Source: Verrucomicrobium sp. BvORR034 (GTDB lineage Bacteria > Verrucomicrobiota > Verrucomicrobiia > Verrucomicrobiales > Verrucomicrobiaceae). From it: a stretch of 64,000 nt of DNA. Below are positions 24,243 to 32,205 of the stretch, piece by piece. The stretch is taken from assembly GCF_000739635.1 (NCBI RefSeq), contig NZ_BATQ01000046.1, positions 1-64,000 on the forward strand, given 5' to 3'. The position numbers were made by a program, and so were the translations under genes. Every line of letters begins with the position of its first letter. The first letter of the stretch is position 1. The notes beneath the pieces are model-generated. The model had not been told where the DNA came from and did no database searches. It saw only the letters and a list, made by a program, of their open reading frames with translations.

Positions 24243-26531
24243 TTAGAAGCTCACCGTCATGCGCAAACCGTACTCCCGCGGGGCTCCGACGGACCGTGCG
24301 CGGAGGGTGGTGTTGATGTTGGTGTAGTACTCTTCGCCCGTGAGATTGGTGGCATAGGCCGTCACGGTGAGCGGTCCTTTGCGCCAGCCAATCGCGGTGT
24401 TCAGGAGGCCAAAGGTGCCTTGCTCAAACTCTGGCCGGTTCCGGTCATCATAAGTGGTCGGTCCCGTGATGAGATACTCCACCCGGGTGAAGAATCCGCA
24501 TTCCAGATGGAAGTCGGCGGCCAGAAGGCCATTCCACTCCGGAGCATAGGGGAGGGTGTTGCCATCCAGGGAGGTCCCGGTGACGGGATCCGTGAAGCGC
24601 TTGAACTCGGCATGCGTCCAGCCGAAAGAGCCGGAGAGGGTCAAGCGGCGATGTGCGCTCCAGAGGGTCTCAATCTCGGCACCGTAGGTGACAGCGCGGT
24701 CGGCATTGAGCACCACGTAGTCTGCCAGGGACAGCCCGCGCTCGGTTTGGTAGTCGCGGATTTCATTGTAAAAGCCTGCCACATTGACCATCAGGTCTCC
24801 ATCAAGCCATTGGGTGCGGAGCCCTGCTTCGGTGTTCCAGCATTTCTCCGGGTCAAAGGCCAGAAGCCGCTCATCATCGGCATAGGCGCTGTAGCCTCCC
24901 GGTTTGAAGTCGTGTGTGCCCTTGGCATACACCTGGGCGTCTGGAGAGAGTTTCCATTCCACTCCAGCGGTGGGGGTGAGGTGTGTCCACTCCTCCTGCA
25001 CCTTCGTCCGGGGGGAGGCATTGCGGAACGTCGTTTCGGTGGTGAAAGGCTCCGGTGTCGGCACCGGGATGATCAAGGGGGCGCGACGGGGCAGGGGGAC
25101 GACCAGAGGAGCCACCGGTTGGACTCGCGTCAGCGTGGAGACGTCTGTGGTCACAACGCTGTCGCGCTCCATGGCCTTCCGTACCCAGTCCACACGGGCA
25201 CCGGCGTGGAAGGTGAAGGGCTCCCAGCCAGACCAGCTTCCGCCTGCAAAGAAGCCCGCCGTTTCCTCTTCCAGGTGGTAGCGTGTGACCCGGGTGGACG
25301 AGATTTCGGAATCGGACACCGCGACGATTTCCACCACCGGCAGCGGGATTCTGCCCAATCTGGGGAGGGTGATACTCAAGGCCAGCGGGGTGACGGTGAT
25401 GTCCTGTCGCTTGGTGAAAAACGTGCGGACGTTTGCGCCATCCGTCTCGGTGGTTGAGCCGAAAAGGCCGGCGGTCCATTGGAAAGGGCGCTCTGCATCT
25501 GCGCTGCTCCAGCGAAATTCCTGGCTCCACGTTTCCTGCTCCAGATCCACGTCGAATACCCCCAGGGGCTCCGCTGTGTAGTCCGCATCCAGGCTGAAGG
25601 GGGACATCAGCCAGCGTCTGCGGGAGGTCACGCTGAGGAACTTCCAGTCCTCGTTTCCATAGGCAATCCGGAGCGCTTGCTGCTCTGTCTCACGGTGCTG
25701 GCGGCCTTCGTGATCAGGGGAGGCATCGTAGAACCCGGCCCGCTCGTGCGAGGTAAGGCGCGGAGCTCCATCATCGTCGCGACTCCAGGTGCCAGACAGG
25801 CTGATTTCCCAACCTTCCGCTGGCGTGAGATACAGGGCGCCATCCACGTCTGAGTGTTCGATGGAATCGAGGCGGGCTCCAGAGTCTGGGTTTTTGAGAT
25901 AACCGTCCCGGCTCTCATAGCCACCTCCCAACCGGAATGACAGCACGTCTTTGATCAAGGGCCCTGTCAACCAGGCCGAGGTGTTGGTGAAGTTGTAGGA
26001 ACCGACGGTGCTCTGAATTTCACCCTCGATCTGGTCTCCCGGACGGCGGGTGCGGACGTTGATCAGTCCGCCGTACGCGTTCGATCCGCCCGAGAGCGGT
26101 TGGGGGCCGCGGACAAGCTCCACAGACGAGATGGCGGACGCTCGGAGGGCCTGGGAGATGGGGCCTGTAGCAGGCGCATCATCCACGTACACTGCCACAG
26201 CGGGAGGCCCGAAGAAAACCGTATTGCCCAGACCGCGGACGCTCAAGACATCTCCGTAGGCTCCGGAGCCCGAGTCTGTGGCGGAAAAATTTGCCGCCCG
26301 ACGGACCGCTTCTCCCAGATCCTCCACGTGAAACATTTTCAGATCGCTCCCTTGCAGCACCGCTGTTGAGGCAGCGGAAGTGCTTGCTTCCGGGGCAGGG
26401 GAGGCGCTGACGGTGACCTCTGGCAAGGAAACAGGGGACTGGGCTAGGCACCACCGAGTCAGGCCAGCCAGCAAGAGCGAAGGAAGCAATGCTGGACGAA
26501 AGGGGGAGGATCGGATCAAGCTGGGCAACAT
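24243..26531 (-). CDS. TonB-dependent outer-membrane receptor
   Basis: The 762-residue protein starts at ATG 26531 with a signal peptide ending near RWCLAQ. The plug domain spans about residues 35-155 (LPEVTVSAS, GDVLSVRGLGN, SVELVRGPQPLSGGSNAYGGLINV). The barrel follows and ends in the aromatic residue RMTVSF, as needed for outer-membrane insertion. It should import a scarce ligand such as a siderophore or cobalamin. I could not see a cobalamin riboswitch upstream, and the ligand is not readable. It lies upstream of arsR-pst on the same strand with a 127-bp gap. Confidence 0.93.
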   Translation of the reverse strand: MLPSLIRSSPFRPALLPSLLLAGLTRWCLAQSPVSLPEVTVSASPAPEASTSAASTAVLQGSDLKMFHVEDLGEAVRRAANFSATDSGSGAYGDVLSVRGLGNTVFFGPPAVAVYVDDAPATGPISQALRASAISSVELVRGPQPLSGGSNAYGGLINVRTRRPGDQIEGEIQSTVGSYNFTNTSAWLTGPLIKDVLSFRLGGGYESRDGYLKNPDSGARLDSIEHSDVDGALYLTPAEGWEISLSGTWSRDDDGAPRLTSHERAGFYDASPDHEGRQHRETEQQALRIAYGNEDWKFLSVTSRRRWLMSPFSLDADYTAEPLGVFDVDLEQETWSQEFRWSSADAERPFQWTAGLFGSTTETDGANVRTFFTKRQDITVTPLALSITLPRLGRIPLPVVEIVAVSDSEISSTRVTRYHLEEETAGFFAGGSWSGWEPFTFHAGARVDWVRKAMERDSVVTTDVSTLTRVQPVAPLVVPLPRRAPLIIPVPTPEPFTTETTFRNASPRTKVQEEWTHLTPTAGVEWKLSPDAQVYAKGTHDFKPGGYSAYADDERLLAFDPEKCWNTEAGLRTQWLDGDLMVNVAGFYNEIRDYQTERGLSLADYVVLNADRAVTYGAEIETLWSAHRRLTLSGSFGWTHAEFKRFTDPVTGTSLDGNTLPYAPEWNGLLAADFHLECGFFTRVEYLITGPTTYDDRNRPEFEQGTFGLLNTAIGWRKGPLTVTAYATNLTGEEYYTNINTTLRARSVGAPREYGLRMTVSF

Positions 26532-26828
26532 GAAAGACGCGGACTCGGGCGCAACAGAACAGCGGTTTCCTCCCTGCTTGGCAAGTCTCATTCTTGCCGT
26601 GCCCGGCGGTTTGGGGCTCTCCCGGAATCTTCCTGGTAAATGTTGGGCGGCGGTATTGCGAAAAAACAAAACCTCCCATGGTGCTGAGGACGTATAATTT
26701 AAATAGCTTGCACCGGCATCAAGACCCGTTACAATCCGCGCCACTTTTTTCAGCGGCCCGTGTTTGGATACAAAGGTCGTTTGGAGAGAGTGCAGGCTCC
26801 CGGCTTGCGCACTTCATTCCTCACTGCC
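26532..26828. other. 297-bp divergent promoter region
   Basis: This region separates the TonB receptor gene (minus strand) from the DksA-like gene (plus strand). An AT-rich tract (TATAATTTAAATAG) at 26691-26704 could carry a -10 element. No riboswitch-like structure or gene was recognised. Confidence 0.4.
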
Positions 26829-27923
26829 ATGGCCACGAAACCTTCGAAAAATACCGCGGCGGACGCCAAGAATGGGGCCAAGTCAGCCCCTGCCCCCAAG
26901 GCCGCAACGAACAAAAAGCAGGAAACCGGTGTCAAAGCGCCGCCTGAGAAAAAGAAGAGTGCACCGGTTGCATCCAAGGGCACTCCTGCCCCTCAACCAT
27001 CCAAGAAACCCGCTGACCCCAAGGCCAAACAGACCACTTCAGCAGCGGGCACCCCAGTTCCTTCCAGCGTGAAAAAATCAGCGACCCCTACAACCGAAAA
27101 AGCCACCGCCACAGCCTCTAAAGCCAAGGATGCCAAGGCCCCTGAGAAAAAAGCCGCAGTGAAAGCAGAAGGCGCCGCCGAAGACGCGCCCGCTCCGGCT
27201 CCCAAGGCGACAAAGGCCAAGGCTGAGGCTCCCGCTCCGAAGGAAGAGGCCGCCCCTGCCCCCAAGGCAGCCAAGCCCAAGCCCGCGACGAAGGCCAATG
27301 CTCCCTTGACGGCTCCTGCTCCCCCCAGCAAGCCCGTGCCCCCTCCGAAGATCAAAAAGCCCATCTTGGATTCCGCTCCCGAAGTGGTGATCAAGCAGGC
27401 CTACAACCCGACCAAGCTTCCTCCTTTCATCAAAAAACAGCAGCAGCGCCTCATCGAGTTGCGCAGTGCTCTGCTGGACTCCATGGACCTCGTGGCCAAG
27501 GACAGCCTCCGGAACCGCCCTGAGGGCAGCGAGGCTTCCGTGGGTGGCATGCACATGGCCGATGCGGGCAGTGATGCCTATGACCGCGATTTCGCGCTGA
27601 GCATGCTCAGCAAGGAACAGGACGCACTTTACGAAATCAACGAAGCGCTCGACCGCGTGGGCCAGGGTGTCTACGGCGTCTGCGAACTTTCCGGCGAGAA
27701 GATCAACGACGAGCGCCTCGAGGCCCTGCCGTACGCCCGCTACACCCGGGAGATGCAGGAGCAGATTGAGCGCGACCAGATGGGTGGCCGCCTCCGTCGC
27801 GCCCCTGTCCGCTCGGTCTTCGGACTTGAAGAAGACGGGGAAGAAGGTGAGGACGGCGAGGACGAAGATCGTCCCGCAAACAACAATCAGAACGAATCCT
27901 CGCTTGACTTCATGAAGGAGTAG
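26829..27923 (+). CDS. DksA/TraR-like protein with Lys/Ala/Pro-rich N-terminal tail
   Basis: The 364-residue protein starts at ATG 26829. Residues 1 to about 180 are low-complexity Lys/Ala/Pro, like histone H1-type bacterial tails. The C-terminal part (about 192-320) matches DksA/TraR: a coiled-coil hairpin (RLIELRSALLDSMD) and the end of a zinc-finger region (YGVCELSGEKINDERLEALPYARYTREMQ). Only one of the four zinc cysteines (Cys285) remains, so the finger is degenerate. The tail after that is acidic. It may act at the RNA polymerase secondary channel or as a nucleoid-bound factor. It is followed after 20 bp by rpmG and then rpsR. Confidence 0.75.
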   Translation: MATKPSKNTAADAKNGAKSAPAPKAATNKKQETGVKAPPEKKKSAPVASKGTPAPQPSKKPADPKAKQTTSAAGTPVPSSVKKSATPTTEKATATASKAKDAKAPEKKAAVKAEGAAEDAPAPAPKATKAKAEAPAPKEEAAPAPKAAKPKPATKANAPLTAPAPPSKPVPPPKIKKPILDSAPEVVIKQAYNPTKLPPFIKKQQQRLIELRSALLDSMDLVAKDSLRNRPEGSEASVGGMHMADAGSDAYDRDFALSMLSKEQDALYEINEALDRVGQGVYGVCELSGEKINDERLEALPYARYTREMQEQIERDQMGGRLRRAPVRSVFGLEEDGEEGEDGEDEDRPANNNQNESSLDFMKE

Positions 27924-27943
27924 GACAATTTAGCGCCCCGTTT

Positions 27944-28117
27944 ATGCCCCGCGACATCATCATCCTCGAATGCACCGAAGCCAAGGCGGCAGGAATGCCG
28001 ACCTCACGCTACGTGACCACGCGCAACAAAAAGAGCGTGCGCACGCCTGGCCGTTTGGAAAAGGTCAAGTTTAACCACTTCCTCAAGCGCAGGACGCTTC
28101 ACCGCGAAATTCGCTAA
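27944..28117 (+). CDS. rpmG: Ribosomal protein bL33
   Basis: The 57-residue protein starts at ATG 27944. IILECTEAKAAG, SRYVTTRNKKS and a basic C-terminal half match bL33 of the large ribosomal subunit. The two CxxC pairs of zinc-binding L33 are absent (only one Cys remains), so this is the zinc-independent type. It is followed by rpsR after 30 bp. Confidence 0.9.
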   Translation: MPRDIIILECTEAKAAGMPTSRYVTTRNKKSVRTPGRLEKVKFNHFLKRRTLHREIR

Positions 28118-28147
28118 GCTGAACGCCGCTCTGCCCAGATCACTGCT

Positions 28148-28387
28148 ATGCAACCCAAGACCCGCGAACGTCTCTCCGCCTTCCGCCGCGCCAACCGCAA
28201 GCTCCCGCGCCGCCGGATGGACATCCCGATGGACAAGTTGAACTACAAGCATCCTGAGATCCTTGCCAAGTTCGCCACTGAGACCGGCAAAATTCTTCCT
28301 CGTCGCGTGACGGGTGTGTCTGCCTATGTGCACCGCACCATCACCCGCGAAATCAAGCGCGCCCGCTCCCTGAATCTCATGCCCTGA
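28148..28387 (+). CDS. rpsR: Ribosomal protein bS18
   Basis: The 79-residue protein shows the bS18 core: DKLNYKHPEILAKFATETGK, ILPRRVTGVSAYVHRTI and a basic tail. It binds 16S rRNA and S6 in the small subunit. It lies 30 bp after rpmG and ends just before a terminator, so DksA-like, rpmG and rpsR probably form one unit. Confidence 0.93.
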   Translation: MQPKTRERLSAFRRANRKLPRRRMDIPMDKLNYKHPEILAKFATETGKILPRRVTGVSAYVHRTITREIKRARSLNLMP

Positions 28388-28421
28388 TCGGGGATTTCCC
28401 CGTCACGGTTTCTTTTTCAAG

Positions 28422-28456
28422 AAAAACGTTCCGGCTTGGCGGCTGGAGCGTTTTTT
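28422..28456 (+). terminator. Rho-independent terminator after rpsR
   Basis: The stem ACGTTCCGGCT/GGCTGGAGCGT (11 bp with wobbles) with a TGGC loop is preceded by an A run and followed by six T residues. Confidence 0.8.
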
Positions 28457-28508
28457 GTTCTGATGCCACGAAGCGCGTGGTGTCGTTTCCTTTCGCTTGC
28501 CTCTGACC

Positions 28509-29285
28509 ATGCTGCACGACACCCAAAACCAACGCGACGTTCGGGGAATCCCTATTGATCGTGTCGGCGTCAAGAACCTCAGATTCCCCCTGAAGATTCG
28601 AGACCGTGATCACGCGGAGCAGAGCACAGTGGCCGTCGTCTCCCTGGCGGTGGACCTGCCGCACCACTTCAAAGGCACCCACATGAGCCGGTTTGTGGAG
28701 GTTCTGCATGCGCACGGGAACGTGCTGACCGTTGCAGACATTGCCGGGATGCCCAGGGAGCTTCTCGCACGACTTCATGCCGAGAAGGCGCATGTGGAGT
28801 TTAAGTTTCCGTATTTCCGCACGAAGAAGGCACCAGTCACCGGGGCAGAAGGATTGCTCGATTACGGGGTGAATTTTCAGGTGAACGCCCAAGGGCAGAA
28901 CGTGGATTTTGTGGTGACGGTGGAGGTCCCTGTGGCCACCCTGTGCCCTTGTTCCAAGGCGATCAGCGCCCGGGGTGCGCACAATCAGCGTGGGATGGTG
29001 ACGTTTTCAGTCCGGTTTACCGAGCCGGTCTGGATTGAGGACCTCATCGAACTGGTGGAAGCCAGCGCGAGTTGCGAACTCTACAGCGTGCTCAAGCGTC
29101 CGGATGAGAAGCTCGTCACGGAACGGGCTTACGACAATCCGGTGTTTGTGGAAGACCTCGTCCGCAACGTGGCCCTGAAGGCCAAGGAAGATTCCCGCAT
29201 CACCTGGTTCCGAGTCGAAGCGGAAAACTACGAGTCCATCCACAACCACAATGCGTGGGCGGTGGTGGAGTCGGAAGTTCGGTAG
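28509..29285 (+). CDS. folE2: GTP cyclohydrolase I type IB (FolE2)
   Basis: The 258-residue enzyme starts at ATG 28509. VEVPVATLCPCSKAIS contains the conserved Cys ligands, and VKNLRFPLKIRD, GTHMSRFVEVL and NHNAWAVVE match FolE2. It converts GTP to dihydroneopterin triphosphate, the shared entry point to folate and queuosine synthesis. FolE2 works with several metals and is often used under zinc limitation, although here it may be the only GTP cyclohydrolase in the window. The queF and queC genes lie about 8 kb away on the same strand. Confidence 0.93.
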   Translation: MLHDTQNQRDVRGIPIDRVGVKNLRFPLKIRDRDHAEQSTVAVVSLAVDLPHHFKGTHMSRFVEVLHAHGNVLTVADIAGMPRELLARLHAEKAHVEFKFPYFRTKKAPVTGAEGLLDYGVNFQVNAQGQNVDFVVTVEVPVATLCPCSKAISARGAHNQRGMVTFSVRFTEPVWIEDLIELVEASASCELYSVLKRPDEKLVTERAYDNPVFVEDLVRNVALKAKEDSRITWFRVEAENYESIHNHNAWAVVESEVR

Positions 29286-29288
29286 GCC

Positions 29289-29320
29289 GGTAAGTGGTGA
29301 GCGGTAAGAGGTAAGTGGTG
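29289..29320. repeat. Heptanucleotide tandem repeat GGTRAGN
   Basis: Four and a half units of 7 bp (GGTAAGT, GGTGAGC, GGTAAGA, GGTAAGT, GGTG) follow the folE2 stop. Two exact 11-base copies are spaced by 21 bp. Such short-unit repeats can vary in number by slippage. Confidence 0.6.
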
Positions 29321-29427
29321 GATTAGTTCACGAGGCGCGGCTTTAGGTTCTCGTTCTGTGGTTTGATGCCGGAGGGCAGGGAAAGGTTTTTCCTTCCCAT
29401 TGGGTGAGTTTCTGGTAGGAAGCAGCC

Positions 29428-30420
29428 ATGAACTCCGTCGTTTTTCGTGGTGGCCTTGTTGGAATCTTTCTGGGGCTGCTGACGCCGTGTGGTCATGCGA
29501 GAGCCTTTAAAGACAAGTCAGGGCGGGTGATCGAGGCCGAGATTGTGGCCAAGCAAGGGGAACAGGTGAAGATTCGCCGTGCTGATGGACGCGAGTTCAC
29601 GCTAGCCGTGAATCTGCTCTCACCGGAAGACCAGCAATTTGTGCAATCCTGGCAGACTCCAGGAGCGTCGGCTGGAGGTGTGGCGGCCAAGGTGACGCCG
29701 GCGACGGATGCCCGCCTCAAGCCGGGCGCGACCGTCACGCTGACTTTTCCTGATCTGCCCAAGGATCACAATGGGGAGGCCGCCGCCTGCAACGTTCGCA
29801 TCCCCGAGTCGTTTGATCCTGCCAAACCCGTGCCGCTCCTGGTCTGGATCGGCGGTGGCAAGGGGAGCAATCAACCGGGAGGCGGCTTTCCTCTGGTGGA
29901 CAAATCGCAATACGTCATCGCGGGCCTGCCCTATCCCAACACCGCGCCTTCACCCAACAAGGCGATGGGTGAGGGGAAGATGGAGCTGATTCTCGACTAC
30001 CAGCAGACCATGCTGGCAGAGTTGATCAAACTTCTGCCCAATCTTGATCCCCAAGTCAAAGTGGTGGCAGGCTTCAGCAATGGGGCTCACACCATCGGCA
30101 GCGCGGTGGCGTTCGGGCGGAAGGAGTACACGGAGTTCTTCAATGCCTTTGTCGTCATTGAGGGCGGGGCGCAGACCAACTCCGCCAAGAAGAAGCTGCG
30201 GGACAAGTATGGCTACTTTGCCTGGGGCAACACGGGCAATGGATCCAAGGAATACATGAGGGCCATGATGCAGGCGGCCAAGGATGCCCGGCTGGAAATC
30301 ACTGAGCACGAGATGGAGGGGATTGCGCATGAGTTTCCCGAAAGCGAGAAGGCACTCGTGAAAGCATGGATTGAAAAAACAGTGATCCCCGGTCTTCGTG
30401 CCACAGGCGGGCGCTCCTGA
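29428..30420 (+). CDS. Secreted protein with SHD1-like domain and alpha/beta hydrolase-like domain
   Basis: The 330-residue protein has a signal peptide ending near CGHARA. Residues 26-75 resemble the SLA1 homology domain 1 (FKDKSGRVIEAEIVAKQGEQ, then REFTLAVNLLSPEDQQFV), a fold common in Verrucomicrobia and Planctomycetes. Residues 95-325 look like an alpha/beta hydrolase (VPLLVWIGGG, nucleophile elbow AGFSNGAH with Ser near 216, and a C-terminal His in GIAHEF). It is predicted to be a periplasmic esterase-like enzyme or a binding protein with a degraded active site; the substrate is unknown. Confidence 0.7.
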   Translation: MNSVVFRGGLVGIFLGLLTPCGHARAFKDKSGRVIEAEIVAKQGEQVKIRRADGREFTLAVNLLSPEDQQFVQSWQTPGASAGGVAAKVTPATDARLKPGATVTLTFPDLPKDHNGEAAACNVRIPESFDPAKPVPLLVWIGGGKGSNQPGGGFPLVDKSQYVIAGLPYPNTAPSPNKAMGEGKMELILDYQQTMLAELIKLLPNLDPQVKVVAGFSNGAHTIGSAVAFGRKEYTEFFNAFVVIEGGAQTNSAKKKLRDKYGYFAWGNTGNGSKEYMRAMMQAAKDARLEITEHEMEGIAHEFPESEKALVKAWIEKTVIPGLRATGGRS

Positions 30421-30462
30421 CAATCGTCTTGCAAGCGCGGCAATTCCGCCCACCATCGGAGA

Positions 30463-31188
30463 ATGGGTGCACAATGGAAACAGAAATGGCGGGAACTGGC
30501 CGCTGACCAAAAAGGCAAGATCGTCGGCAAGCTGACGCGGGAAATTCAGGTGGCGACGAAACTGGGCGGACCGAGCCCGGAGTTCAATGCCCGACTCGCG
30601 GCTGCGATCGCGGTGGCGAAGAAGCAGAGTGTGACCCGTGACACCATTGAGCGGGCCATTGCCAAAGGCTCCGGCACGGGGGCGGATGCCGTGCAATACC
30701 AGACGGTCATCTATGAGGGCTTTACCCCGCACCGCGTGCCGGTCGTGGTGGACTGCCTGACGGACAACAACAATCGCACCTCCACGGAGATCAAGATGAT
30801 CTTCAAGGCCGGAACGCTGGGCACGCCAGGCTCGGTGGCATGGATGTTCGACCATTGCGGACTGGTGGAGGCCCACCATCCTGATGCCTCCACGGACATC
30901 GAGATCGCAGCACTGGAGGCGGAGGCGGACAATGTGGAGCCCATGGAGCTGGATGACGAGGAGATCGCCAGTCACGTAGGGGCCCGTTTCTTCTGCCCCA
31001 TGGCCAGTCTGGATTCTGTGACCAAGGCTCTCAAAGCACAGGGCTGGCTGGTGACCACATCAGAACTGCACTACCAGCCCAAGGACTATCCGGAACTCAC
31101 GGAGGCCCAGCGCGAAGAGGTGACGAAGTTCCTTCAGGCCCTGGACGGACATGCGGATGTCCACCGGGTGTACGCGGCCGTCAAGTGA
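30463..31188 (+). CDS. YebC/PmpR family DNA-binding regulatory protein
   Basis: The 241-residue protein belongs to the YebC/TACO1 family. Characteristic stretches are the N-terminal REIQVATKLGGPSPEFN and VTRDTIERAIAKGSG, plus YEGFTPHRVPVVVDCLTDNNN. Family members regulate transcription or relieve ribosome stalling at proline stretches; the role here is not decided by sequence. The usual N-terminal MAGHSKW is replaced by MGAQWKQK. The gene lies 42 bp after the SHD1 hydrolase and just before the LysR gene. Confidence 0.88.
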   Translation: MGAQWKQKWRELAADQKGKIVGKLTREIQVATKLGGPSPEFNARLAAAIAVAKKQSVTRDTIERAIAKGSGTGADAVQYQTVIYEGFTPHRVPVVVDCLTDNNNRTSTEIKMIFKAGTLGTPGSVAWMFDHCGLVEAHHPDASTDIEIAALEAEADNVEPMELDDEEIASHVGARFFCPMASLDSVTKALKAQGWLVTTSELHYQPKDYPELTEAQREEVTKFLQALDGHADVHRVYAAVK

Positions 31189-31222
31189 CCTGATATGTCC
31201 TCGAACCAGGGCCACTGCGAAG

Positions 31223-32152
31223 ATGTTTGATGAGCTGTTTTCAGAGCGTGGCCTGTCATTGGACCGGCTGCGTACTTTCCTCGAAGTGGCGGAAGCGGGC
31301 GGGATCGCCCGCGCGGCCAAGGACGATGCGGTGCGGCAGAGCCAGTTCAGCCGCCAGATCTCAGAGCTGGAGCAGTTCTTTGGGGTGGCGCTCACGGAGC
31401 GCCGGGGCAAGCATCTGGCCCTAAATGAGCATGGCCGCCGTCTTGCAGCGGTGGTGAGAGAGCAGCTCTTGGGGCTGCATGACTTCAAATGTGAGTGCCA
31501 GAGCCAGCCCGTGCTCTACACACTTGGCGCGGGAGACAGCATCCTTCAATGGCTGGTGCTTCCCTCCCTTGGGGGCTGGGTGGAGAACATGCCGCAGAGC
31601 CGTCTCGGGCTGAAGAATCTGCGTTCCGATCATATTGTGGAGCAGTTGCTTCATGCCCGGCTGGACTTTGGCATTGTGCGCGCGGGCACGGCCGTGGAGC
31701 CGTTGAAGCAGGTCGTGATCGGCCAGCTTCCTTACGCCTTGTTTGTTCCTGAAACCCTGGTGCCCAAGGCCCGTCGCGAAGATGTAGCCTGGATGTTGGG
31801 CAATCTCCCTTGGGCGACCCTGGCCACCGATGCCAGTTTCCTGCCGCGCGTGAAAGACGCCGCAGTCCGGCATGGGTACAACTTTGAAGTGCTGTTGGAG
31901 GCGGAGAGCTTCCCACAAGCGGCTCGTGCCGTGGCGACGGGAGCTTTTGCGGGCATCCTGCCCGTGGCGGCCCGGCCAGATTTTGGCGGCCAGAAGGTGC
32001 TGGTCCTAAAGCCGCCGTTCCTTACTGCTGTGGCCCGGAAGCTGGCGCTGGTTTTTCATCCCCGGTTGCTACGGATTCGTCCTCACGCGAGAGCGGCCGC
32101 AGATTGGCTGACGCGGGAGTTGAAGGAGTCGCTCAAGAAAGTACCGGGTTGA
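31223..32152 (+). CDS. LysR-family transcriptional regulator
   Basis: The 309-residue protein starts at ATG 31223. The N-terminal winged HTH is at residues 10-75 (SLDRLRTFLEVAEAGGIARA, SQFSRQISELEQFFG), followed by a LysR substrate-binding domain (about 90-300). It starts 34 bp after the yebC-like stop. Its target genes are not apparent; the MFS exporter gene converges with it. Confidence 0.85.
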   Translation: MFDELFSERGLSLDRLRTFLEVAEAGGIARAAKDDAVRQSQFSRQISELEQFFGVALTERRGKHLALNEHGRRLAAVVREQLLGLHDFKCECQSQPVLYTLGAGDSILQWLVLPSLGGWVENMPQSRLGLKNLRSDHIVEQLLHARLDFGIVRAGTAVEPLKQVVIGQLPYALFVPETLVPKARREDVAWMLGNLPWATLATDASFLPRVKDAAVRHGYNFEVLLEAESFPQAARAVATGAFAGILPVAARPDFGGQKVLVLKPPFLTAVARKLALVFHPRLLRIRPHARAAADWLTRELKESLKKVPG

Positions 32153-32205
32153 TGTTCGTTGGGCCTGGCTTGATGAGGTCGGCCCTTCAGGCCTTATGAG
32201 TGCTC

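Noticed and set aside
26532-26828. Cobalamin riboswitch before the TonB receptor
   Set aside because: The region lacks the B12-box and the expected long structured element.
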